A DNA stretch of 64,000 nt from Nilaparvata lugens (taxonomy: Eukaryota > Arthropoda > Insecta > Hemiptera > Delphacidae): positions 4,251,493-4,315,492 of the forward strand of contig NC_052517.1 of assembly GCF_014356525.2 (NCBI RefSeq), given 5' to 3'. Below, one piece after another: positions 35,901 through 47,900 of the stretch; the first letter of the stretch is position 1, and each line of letters begins with the position of its first letter. The notes under the pieces were generated by a model. It saw only the letters and a program-made list of their open reading frames with translations, was not told where the DNA came from and made no database searches. A program made the translations under genes and the position numbers.

Positions 35901-38900
35901 TTATGAATTTTGAAGCCAAAAATACACACAAATTCTCACTAAGAACAGCTGAACATAATATGTTCATAATATCACTGGTCTAAGTTTCAAACTAACTTCA
36001 AGTTACACAAATTATCCGCTCGGATCGCTACAGCAGTTAGCTTATAGCATATGGGTTTAGATGGGGCGTTCACAATCCAGAGTTATCAAATAGCACTTTA
36101 GCTGGCTAAAACAACATTGTGAATACCCCTATTAACTGTTCATTCTCGTTTATTATAATCAATAAGCAAGAAATCATATTTTAAAATAATTTCATAATTA
36201 TTTTTCATTATTAAATATTTTGTTAATTATTAATTCTACATTGTTAGAAGACGATCTTGTAACAGAGCAAACCGAAAAAGAGATAGCGCTATCTGATTTG
36301 TCGAATGATAGACAAGGATAGCAATACCATTGCTAAACAAACACTGCCATTATAACGTGGACCTATAATTATTATTTAACGAAAATTTAATGATTATTTA
36401 GCATTTGAATAAAAGCATTCTCTATTTAATTTCATCTGTAACCTGGTTGGCCGCTATGGCTTCGTATAAAATGAGCGCTGCTATCCAGAGATTGTCAGTT
36501 TGGTGTAAGGGTAAGCATTCCTGACCGGCAATTGGGAGAGGTACCGGGTTCGATTCCCGGGCTGGCAAATAATTTTTGGATAATAGTTCTCGAGTTTCCA
36601 TCTAGCTGTTAACCCTGTTGTCAATGTCTGCAGTAGCAGAAGTCTTCGGGGCGATTTACAGCATTTATTTACGATTTTCGTTAAATAATAATTATATATT
36701 AATTAGCATTTGAATAAATGCATTCTCTATTTAATTCCATCTGTAACGTGCACCTCATTATAGAAATATGATCAACCAACTGATTTTATAACGTGGATCT
36801 CATTATAGAATAACTACAGTTAATAATAATAGAACAACTAATTTAGGTGACATCCGCACTCACCATGCTTAGCATTAGGTCGAATACAGCTGGTTATGAG
36901 TGTATTGAAGAGAGCCTGTTGTCTTAGCAGAGCGATGACCTTGGGCACATGTGAGGGATGACTGAACGGTATACTGGTCACTAGAACCCCCTCCAACTGC
37001 CGGTTCTCAGTCATGAAGTAGCAATGGGTGTGGTCAGGTAGTGTCTGCAAAACACCAAAAATGTACAGATGTACTTTCTTCAATTCAAGAAAAATAATTT
37101 ATTTCGCACAACATAATATCATAGAGAAACAATAGCATAAGTAGATATCCCATGGCATAGGGCGTTTATGTCGCAACTTTTACTGTTATCTCAAGCCGAT
37201 AGCTCACGTAGTTCTTTCCCGTGAAGCTTTATGACGCTGGTAGTCTCTCATATTGTGCTGTTCATACACTCTTACACGGTCAAAACAGTAAAAATCAACA
37301 ATAATCGACAGTAATCGGCTTGGGATAACAGTAAAAGTTGCGACATGAACGCCCTATACCATGGGATATCATCTACTTATGCTATTGTTTCTCTATGATA
37401 ATATTAAAAAACATTGTACCAGCTAAAAATACAAAATAAAAAAATACCAATAGAAATTATACGTCTTGCTTTAAAGGACGAAAACATAAAGCGAAATAAA
37501 TTTGGCACACCTAGGCATAAGCCCTATTGGAGTGCACTTCTCTTAACATCCCATTATATTAAGCGAGCAATTTCTGTATTTATATCTGGTTATTTTTGTA
37601 TCTGGCTATTTTTATATCTGGTTATTTATGTTCAACGGATCTCGAAAACGGCTCTAACGATTTTCACGAAATTTGGAACATAGTAGGTTTATGATATAAA
37701 GATTCGATTGCACTAGGTCATATCCTTGAGAAAACTCGCTGAACGACATTAAAAGGACAATTCATCCTTGGCTGAAACAGCTGTGGATAGTAAAAAAGTG
37801 AGTATGAGAAAAATCAAAATATCGCATCACCGAAATTCATAAGCTGACGTATAGCCAGCTGTAAAATATAAACACGATCATTTTAGAGAATTGTGTTCTG
37901 TTTATCAATAAATAAAAATAACGAGCGAAGCTCGGTGCCCCGATATTAAAACAAATTTAAAGACTACAGTAGTAGGACACACACACACACACATACAGAC
38001 CAATACCCAAAAACCACTTTTTTGGACTCAGGGGACCTTGAAACGTATAGAAATTTAGAAATTGGGGTACCTTAATTTTTTTTCGGAAAGCAATACTTTC
38101 CTTACCCCTATGGTAATAGGGCAAGGAAAGTAAAAATGATCGTGATTATATTTTACAGCTGGCTGTACGTCAGCTTATGAATTTCGGGGATGCGATATTT
38201 TGATTTTCCACAGAATCACCCGCTCACTTTTCACTATCCACAGACGACGAAAGTCTCAGCTGTTTCAGCCAAGGATGGATTATCCTTTTAATGTCGTTCA
38301 GCGAGTTTTCCCAAGGATGAGACCTGGTGCAATCGAATTTTATATCATAAACCTACTATGTTCCAAATTTCGTGAAAATCGTTAGAGCCGTTTCCGAGAT
38401 CCGTTGAACATAAATAACCAGATATAAATATACAGAAATTGCTCGCTTAATATAATAGGATTAATTAACCTGTTTCAGCATAGCCACCTCTAATACAAGG
38501 CCCCGGCCTACGACATTGCAACGTCGCAGTGTAGGCCTAGAATCTAATACATGATTGGTGGAGAAGATCGGCTGGTATTTTTAAAAATCTTCATCACAAA
38601 TCATGTATATTGTAGGCCTACACTGCGACGTTGCAATATCGTATCAGCCTACCGTCTATAGAAGGCATTGACAAGACAGTGGTTCGGAAACATTGTTTAC
38701 CTATCTTTCTCCACTGCCATTATAACGTGGACCTCACTATAATAATAGACAGTAATCGGCTTGAGTTGACAAAAAATCGGCTTGAATTTTGAAACATGAA
38801 CGACCTATATCATGGGATATTATCATAGAGAAACAATAGCGTAAGTAGATATCCCATGGTATAGGACGTTTATGTCGCAACTTTTACTGTTATCTCAAGC

Positions 38901-41900
38901 CGATAGTCCATGTAGTTCTTTCCCGTGAAGCTGTGTGACGCTGGTAGTCTCTCATACTGAGTGATTGTTTTTGGTAGAGAGTTAGTGGGGAGGATATTTT
39001 TAATATTCTTTCCGAAGAATGGACATTGATATGTCCAAAGCTCCGCCAATTTATGTAGATGCATAACAGTATAATTATCTATACCGTAGTTATTATATTA
39101 CAAATTGCTTTTTCATATCATATACAGTTCAATAATTATTTTCTTAGTCTATATTATGTAAATTCATCTATAATTTTGCTGTATTGTAAGCTATTGTATA
39201 TAAGTGTATAAGCCAGTATATATTGTAATCTACATAAATAAAGTACTGAATCAATCAATCAATACTGTGCCGTTCATACACTCTCATCCCAACAAAACAG
39301 TAAAAATTGACAATAATCGATAGTAATCGGCTTGAGATAACAGTAAAAGTTGCGACATAAACGCCCTATACCATGGGATATCTACTTACGCTATTGTTTC
39401 TCTATGATATTATGCTATATTTTCTGTATTTAATTTCCAAAAACCGTGTATATACGTCGAAGCGCAAATAAAAAAGGAACATACCTGTCAAATTTCATGA
39501 AAATCTATTACCGCGTTTCGCCGTAAATGCGCAACATATAAACATTCAAACATTTAAACATTAAGAGAAATGCCAAACCGTCGACTTGAATCTTAGACCT
39601 CACTTCGCTCGGTCAATTACGCTATTTTTTCTCTATGGTAACGGCGCTGAACAACAAGGCTCACTCACCACAAACATTCCACGATTCTCAACCGGGGTCA
39701 CCTCCTTTCCTCCTCCTCCTCCTCCTCCTCCTCCACCACCACCACCACCACCTCCCTTAGCCACCAGTAGTGCCAACATGGGCTGCTGACTGCCCACCAA
39801 CTGCACAGCACATTGGGTTCCACCTTCTCCTCCTCCTCCACCTCCTCCTCCCACATCTCCTCCTGCGCTGATGACGCGTCTGATTTGGTCCAACAGCTGG
39901 AGGCAGACGGGCATCGGTTGCGAGAGTCTCAGTGCAAAGCAGGCTGGGAGGTTGGCGCTGTTAGCGGCCGTTAGAGGGGTGTAGGACGGTGATGGGCTGT
40001 CAAAAAACATATAAAAACAATTATTGATGGAGACTTATTTATCAAATTTATTATTTATAAAAACTTTATTAATCAAAGTTTTTCTGTAATTGTCAATGAG
40101 TTTGACGTGATGGATCCAAGACAGCTTTACTCCAAGGAGATACTATGCAGATTACACAAGAACCCAACAACATTTCAAACCAGAAACCACATCCACAACA
40201 CCACATACAGGAATCTTCTCATCACCAGTGTTGCAAGGAAGGCACTATACCAGAGACATTTCAATCATTTAGCACCAAAACTATACAATCTACTTCCTGC
40301 AAACTTTAAACAGATTAATCATCCTAGAAAGTTCAAAACAATAGTATACAATTGGTTGATGAGCAAAGGAAGACAGAACATAGAAAACATTATTTCAAAT
40401 AACAACTAACCACCTAATGACTTACTAAACACTAACTAATTAATAATACGCACAAAAAACTAACAAAACCTACTCTAGAACATGGTAGGCCATAGTGGAG
40501 TAGGTCAATTTCCAACCAGAAATAACTAAACAAGTGGAGGACACATTATAATAATTTTTTGTAACTATTTTATGTAATATTGTAATTTATCTAATATTTT
40601 GTGTAATTGATATTGTAGTTTAAGTTTTTTGGGAAATAAACATTTATTTATTTATTTAATTATCTTCTTCTTCTTGTAGTTCCTATCCGTTTCGGATGTT
40701 GGCAACCAGCATGGCAAGCCTAATTTTGTCCACAGCCATGCGGAAGAGTTCAGCTGATGTTTTTCACGTCCATTTTCTAAGGTTATGCAGCCAAGATATT
40801 CTTCTCCTTCCAGGACCTCTTTTTCTATCGATTTTTCCTTGGATGATTATCTGTAGTAAAAAGTACCTGGAGTCTTAATTACCTGGAGATTTAATTATAC
40901 ATAAGGTAAATTATGTAAACAAACAATTATTTTTGTGTGAGTAAACAAACAATTATTTTGGGGTGGGCCGCAATAGGGAACGGGACACTTCGTGTGGTGT
41001 CCGTCAACCACCCTAGCTCGTGTCGGGGGTTGAAACAGGGCCGTGAGTGCCTTGTTGAGATGATTTCCACTTTTAAGAAAGAGGGGCCGAGCTTTCGCAC
41101 TGCTTAACAGGGTTGGACGTGGTGAGACGGGAGTAGGAACAGTCTGGTAGCCTCTGGGAATGCAATCTCCGGGTCGGGAAAAACGTTCCCAATCCCTATT
41201 GGAGGTCCTCTTGCTATTCCACTCGAAACCAAAAAGAGCCCCAGAACAGGACTTGGCCATAAGTCGTCTATAGTGAGGTAGTGTACGATTGACAATACTG
41301 TTGCTGTCCTTTTCTATCATGCAACAAAACAGATAGCACTATCTCTCTCGCTTTGCAATGTTGTCTATTTGCCAGAATATTTTATATTTACTTTTGACAG
41401 TGACTGTACAAAACTGAACAAAAATTCTCAGCCGCCATTTTTTTCTTCATTCTATCAAAATACTTGAGTACACAAGTCGTATAATTGATTTAAAATGTAT
41501 TTTTGAAACGATGAAATAAGTTTTAAACATTACCGTATGAGAAACACAAATTAAAATACCTGAAATTACATTTTAAAAGTTGATAACTAACCATCCTAGA
41601 CTTCATCCATGCTTCAGTTAGCCTACCCGTATAGGTTAGACCTACTCGTACCGGTATAAATAATATTGAAAGGTTATTTCAGAATTAATCCATTAAAATT
41701 ACTTATTTTTAAATAGGATCTATATTTATTATTTTAAAAAGGAATTGGAATAGAGTACCTACCAAATAACTCAATTTCTGTTGTTTTGAAATTCAGATCG
41801 TTTTATCACAGCTTTTCAAATTAGCCGCCATTTCAGGTTTGTATAAAAATAAAAATCTGATCTCAGTTATGGTAGCAAATTTTTGAATCAATATATTTTC

Positions 41901-44900
41901 TTGATTAATTTGACATTAAATTGATTATTTTATCAAGGAAATGAAAATATTATTGGATTGAATTTAATGGGATGAATTGAGTAACAGCTGTGTACAGTCA
42001 GTGGCAAAATGGAGAGAATTGGCAACGTTTTTCTATCTTTCTTCACTGCCATTATAACGTGGACCTCACTATAGTTGGGTACTCCCTGTACCCGGCTCTC
42101 TGGAGTCGTCAGGAATGCGGCTTACGAGTCGGAACAATTTGGTCCGGTCTCTAGGTGCCTTCCTTCTCTCTCTCTTCGGAATATTCTCGAGTCCCGTTAG
42201 ATTTTGGTCCAAATGTAACTTGTTGACCGAGCGAAGTGAGGTCTAAGATTCAAGTCGACGGTTTGGCATTTCTCTTAATGTTTAAATGTTTATATGTTGC
42301 GCATTTACAGCGTAAAGCGGTAATAGATTTTCATGAAATTTGACAGGTATGTTCCTTTTTAAATTTCGCGTCGACGTATATACAAGGTTTTTGGAAATTT
42401 TGCATTTCAAGGATAATATGAAAGGAGAAAGGAGCCTCCTTCATACGCCAATATTAGAGTAAAAATCAGACTATAGAATTATTCATCATAAATCAGCTGA
42501 CAAGTGATTACACAGATGTGTGGAGAAGCCAGTCTATTGCTGTGTTTCCATAAGGTCGATGGCCGGGATCGATGACTTACAATACAAGTACATAAATTAG
42601 CTGAATTTCTACTCACATTTTGCCGTTATTCTGGTTGTTCAGGGTGACCAGAGTGGCAGTTTGCAGTTTGTGCGACAGTGAGCCCTCCATGCAGACGGTG
42701 ACACTGTGTCCCACTTTGTCATCAGCCAGTAGACGATCAACTAAAACTGTCATCTGACAAAGTGGGACTGTGACAAAGTGGGTTCAATACAAGTACATAA
42801 TTGTTGCTGTCCTTTTCTACTCACATTTTGCCATTATTCTGGTTGTTCAGGGTGACCAGAGTGGCAGTTTGCAGTTTGTGTGACAGTGAGCCCTCCATGC
42901 ATACGGTGACACTGAGTCCCACTTTGTCATCAGCCAGTAGACTGTCAACAGTCAGGGGTCGCGACTGGTTGGCTTCTGTGTCCAACAAGTCGTAGGGGCT
43001 GACAAAGTAGGTCAGTTTCATTGGGTGGCCTAAATAAATTTAAAAAAAATCAATAAACATTTATTTACTCATTACATTGTGTAGAAATACTTGATTTAAG
43101 GAGAAGTGGAAGAAGATGATCATGATGATTATGGAGAAGATTCAGATTAATTTTTTTCGTGTGTTTAACAAAACAAAAGTCAACTTACTTTCTACAATTA
43201 AGAGAACAACAATAATACAAGAGAGCAGATGACAAGATGAAGGACCAGACAATAAACTAAAATAAAAATAAACTTTCTGCTAGTGATATTTTTCAAAGTT
43301 TTTCGATTTGTATATCATCAAACTATCAAAATGAAAAAGTTTTCTCAGGAAAACATTTTTTTCCGATCATTACTTTTGATCAAGGCTGAGCAAAGGCTAA
43401 AAATAAACTTTCTGCTAGTGATATTTTTCAAAGTTTTTCGATTTGTATACTATTAAGCTATCAAAAGAAAAAGTTTTCTCAGAACATTTTTTTCCGATCA
43501 TTACTTTTTGAGATATGAGCGCCTAAAGTTTTAATTTTTGGGACAGAACATTTCAAATTCGATAAGAGATAAATCCATGAGATTTAGAGGATAGATTCTT
43601 CATGGTATTGTTGATCTAGTAAGAAAAATATTTTCTGAAAATATTAATTTTTAAGAAAATTATTCAATTTACCAAAAATGATCAAAAATCACTTTTAGTT
43701 GAGTTAATTTTGATCATTTTTGGTGAAATGAATAATTTTCTTAAACATTATTATTTAAAGAACATTTTTTTACTTGATCAACAATATCATGAAGAATCTA
43801 TTTTCTAAATCTCATGGATTTATCTATTACCGAAATTAAAATTTTCTGTCCCAAAAATTTAAACTTTAGGCGCTCATATCTCAAAAAGTAATGATCGGAA
43901 AAAAATGTTTTCCTGAGAAAACTTCTTCATTTTGATAGCTTGATGATATACAAATCGAAAAACTTAGAAAAATATCACCAGTAGAAAGTTTATTTTTAGC
44001 CTTTGCACAGCTTTAAGCGTTTCATCTCAGGCGCCAATCCAATCAGCCAGAGACTTTCCTGCCTTGCCGACTATAAAAACTCTGTCTGGAAACGCCTAAA
44101 AAAACGCACAATATGGTCTGGCCCCAAGGGGGAGAAAAGTAAAAGATAACTGGGAAGATGGGAGGGAGAAGTGGAAGGAGAAGCAGAAGAAGCAGAAGGA
44201 GACGACGAGGAGAAGGAGAGGAGAGATGGAGAAGATGAGGAGGAGGAGGATTGATTGAGTACTTTATTTATGTAGATTACAATATATACTGGCTTATACA
44301 CTTATATACAATAGCTTACAATACAGCAAAATTATAGATGAATTTACATAATATAGACTAAGAAAATAATTATTGAACTGTAAATGATATGAAAAAGCAA
44401 TTTGTAATATAATAACTATAGATAGGCCTAATTATATTGTAATGCATCTACATAAATTGGCGGAGCTTTGGACATATCAATGTCCATTCTTCGGAAACAA
44501 TATTAAAAATATCCTCCCCACTAACTCTCTACCGAAAAAGGGTGAGAAGAAGTAGGAGGAGGAGGAGGAGAAACATCCAACTAACCTCTCCTAACTAAAA
44601 AAAATACCAACCTCCCCTGCGTTTCTGCAGCACCCCAACCAGCGACCTGTGCACTTGCGCCTGGATGTCAAGTGGTCCAGGTCCCACAGCTGCCAGACTG
44701 GTGAGGTCTGCCTCGAGTGAAGTTAGGGCGGTGAAAGCTTTGCACTTGACCTTCTTGTCTGCATTCAGCTGGTAGATGCCGGCCAGTCCCTCCAGCTGGT
44801 TGGCAAAGTCGGCGAAGTCACGGCGGGTCAGGCAGGAGACTAATTCCTCACAACTCTAGAATAAAAAAATATTAACAAAAATTAAATTATTAACAGTACA

Positions 44901-47900
44901 AACGAATAAAAATACACTCTAAGCGAATGAAAATTTATATTTGTAGAAAATGTGATTAAAATAAAGGTTTGACTTGATCATAATAAATACACATAGTCAA
45001 ATGGTCGTTTTTCAGGAAACAGCACCGAAATTTTTCTCGACGGTTCTATATGTATTTTGGGGCGCTGAATTCGAATCTGAAATTTGCTGACACGCCAGAG
45101 GGCACCCCCAAAACCCCCCCAAAACCCTAAAATTTTGGACTTTTTTCAATTTTTCCATTTAATCTCGGAAACTTCGAGTTTTTGGGGTAAAATCATTCTC
45201 TACAAAATGAAAGATAATGAAACTTCCACTAAATTGAGTGGTCGCGCAGGATTCTACCATTTTTGGTTCCGGAGCTACGAATTTTCAAAAAAGGCCTATT
45301 TTTTAAAGGGTTTTCAAAATTACGTAAACCTACCACTTCTACCCTATACAACTTGGATATTTTCTAGTATAGATAAAAAACTACACATCACCTGAAAGAA
45401 AAATTAATTCTGAACAGGATTCCTTAGGGATTTTCAAATTTAGTAATGGGGGGGAGGGGGAATACACCCAAAAATAGGAAATCATGTCCTACAGCCAAAA
45501 TTTTCTGAAAATATCAATTTTGAGAAAGTTATTCAATTTACAAAAAATGACCAATAATTTTTCATTTTATAAGATCTATCCTCTAAAATCTCATGGATCT
45601 CTCTAACCGAATTTGAAATGATCTGTCCAAAAAATTTAAACTTGAGCCGCTCATATCTCAAAAAGTAATGATTGAAAAAAAAATGTTTTCCTGAGAAACG
45701 TTTTTCATTTTAATAGCTTGATGATATACAAATCGATTTTTTTTTTTAAATATAACCAGTAGAAAGTTTTTTTTTAGCCTTTGCACAGCCTTTAAGTCTT
45801 GAATTTAGCTAAATCCCGAGCTCGGAAACCCAAAGACTTATTATACAGTATATCAACAATTATGAATAAATATTGTTTATCAGAGATTGACAATGGTGTA
45901 ACAACCGAAAACGGTCCAAGTATCAATAAATCTGTGGTTAAAGACAATTTCTTAGTATTTCTATTCAATATGAATAATTACCACAATATCAACTTCTCAA
46001 CTACACAAAAAGTGAATAAATATTGTATTGGATGAACACACCTGTTGTTCTACTTTCCCCTCGTGGTGGATTTTGACATCCTTGACTGCTCCGCTGGCCT
46101 CCAGGACCACCTCCAAATAGAACATGTCCGAAGATATGAACCAATCCAAACCTGTGGGTCCCGCCACGAATTTTAGCCTGCCAACAAAATAGTAGCATAT
46201 TTATTTATCAATTCATTCATTTATCTATTACAGGATTGAATCAAAGTCAGCTCGAAATTTGAAAGAAAAATATGTTGATGTAGTCAATACCACTAAATAC
46301 CACTACATATTTTGTTGACAACAGCAACGTCTTTTTCTCTTAATTATGAAGAAATACCACAAAATCTCTTAGGCTGGGGCCACACGAGCGCACATAGTGC
46401 GTCCGTTGCAACTTACTTTATGCGGCCGTCGCCAATGACACCACACGAGCGTTGAGTGTGGTGCGTCAACGTCAGTTGGCTTTACGCAATTGAACCAGAC
46501 GAAGCAATAACTTTCGCATGTCTCGACGTGCGTTGTAGCATTTCTACGCAGTTCAAAAATCACCGTCCGTTACGACTTCCGTTACTTGGTACGCACGTAC
46601 CTCGTGTGTTGTCACCAATTCACTTCTATTCATTTCTACAACGGACGTCAAAAAATAAGTTGCAACGGACGCACTTTGTGCGCTCGTGAGCCCTAGCCTT
46701 AGGCTCAACTCACACTTATGCGACTCAGGTGGAGAAGAGACTGGACTCTAGTGGAGAGCATGTGTTTTGAAATGGTGACGTCGCGGAGACTAGAATCGAC
46801 TGGTCTGAGTGTCACCATTTGGAAACACATGCTCTCCACTAGACTCCAGTCTCTTCTCCACCTGAGTCGCATAAGTGTGAGTTGAGCCTTAAACTAGTCA
46901 CTAACAGTAGAACATGCATGATACACATGTCGGCATACATTGTTGTGTCTACACAGCGAAAGGCTTCCAGCAAACTTTTTTGCGGTTGGACTTTTGTATC
47001 TCCGATTCTTTGGTAGAGAGTTAGTGGGAAGGATATTTTGAACATTATTTCCAAAGAATAGATATTGAAATGTCCAAAGCTCCGCCAATTTATTTAGATG
47101 CATAACAATATTATCTATAGTTATTCCAAATTGTTTTTTCATATCATATACAGTTCAATAATTATTTTCTCAGTCTATTATGTAAATTCAAATCAAATCA
47201 AATCTTTTATTTGTCCCAAAAACATAATTACAATGGCAAAAATGGTTGTAAATGAAAAAAAGAAAAATACAATATAAAATGAAAAAGAAAAATACCATTA
47301 ATAGGATTATACATAACTATATTAAAAACGGGAAGTCCCTGCAAGGTTCGAGGAACCTGAGCGCAGTGGCCGAGTGTTCAATGCTTAACAGTACATGAAA
47401 ATAATCTTCTATATATATATAAAAGCGAAATGGCACTCACTCACTGACTGACTCACTCACTCACTCACTCACTCACTCACTCACTCGCATAACTAAAAAT
47501 CTACCGGACCAAAAACGTTCAAATTTGGTAGGTATGTTCAGTTGACCCTTTAGAGGCGCACTAAGAAATCTTTTGGCAATATTTTAACTCTAAGGGTTGT
47601 TTTTAAGGGTTTAAAGTTCGTCTTTTAGCATGTATATTCTTCTTCTCCCAATCTTGATTATAATTGAAATTTCCATATCATATGTTACTATAGAACTATA
47701 ATCTAGATAGAGTACCTCTTCGAAACAGTTGTTTAACTGGCAACTAAATTAATAATTTTGTCAGGTTGGCATTAAGTTGAGTTGACTTTGTTATGTTGGC
47801 ACCAAGTTGAAGATTTAAATGCATTTATCGAGGAAAAATTGATTGGGCACTGCTACTTCAATCCTGGGAATATCACATTACTAGCCGTCAGGCTCGCTTC

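Larger units (their letters stand above)
34832..36368. mobile_element. Family F MITE interrupted by a larger element
   Basis: F-type ends (TATAGTGAGGTCCACG; CATTATAACGTGGACC) surround 34945-36124, a different element with ends TTCACAATGTTG / CAACATTGTGAA. That element in turn contains 35148-35606. Confidence 0.6.

Noticed and set aside
36493..36567. Functional tRNA gene
   Set aside because: Irregular anticodon loop without T33, and the sequence continues into a SINE body flanked by direct repeats.
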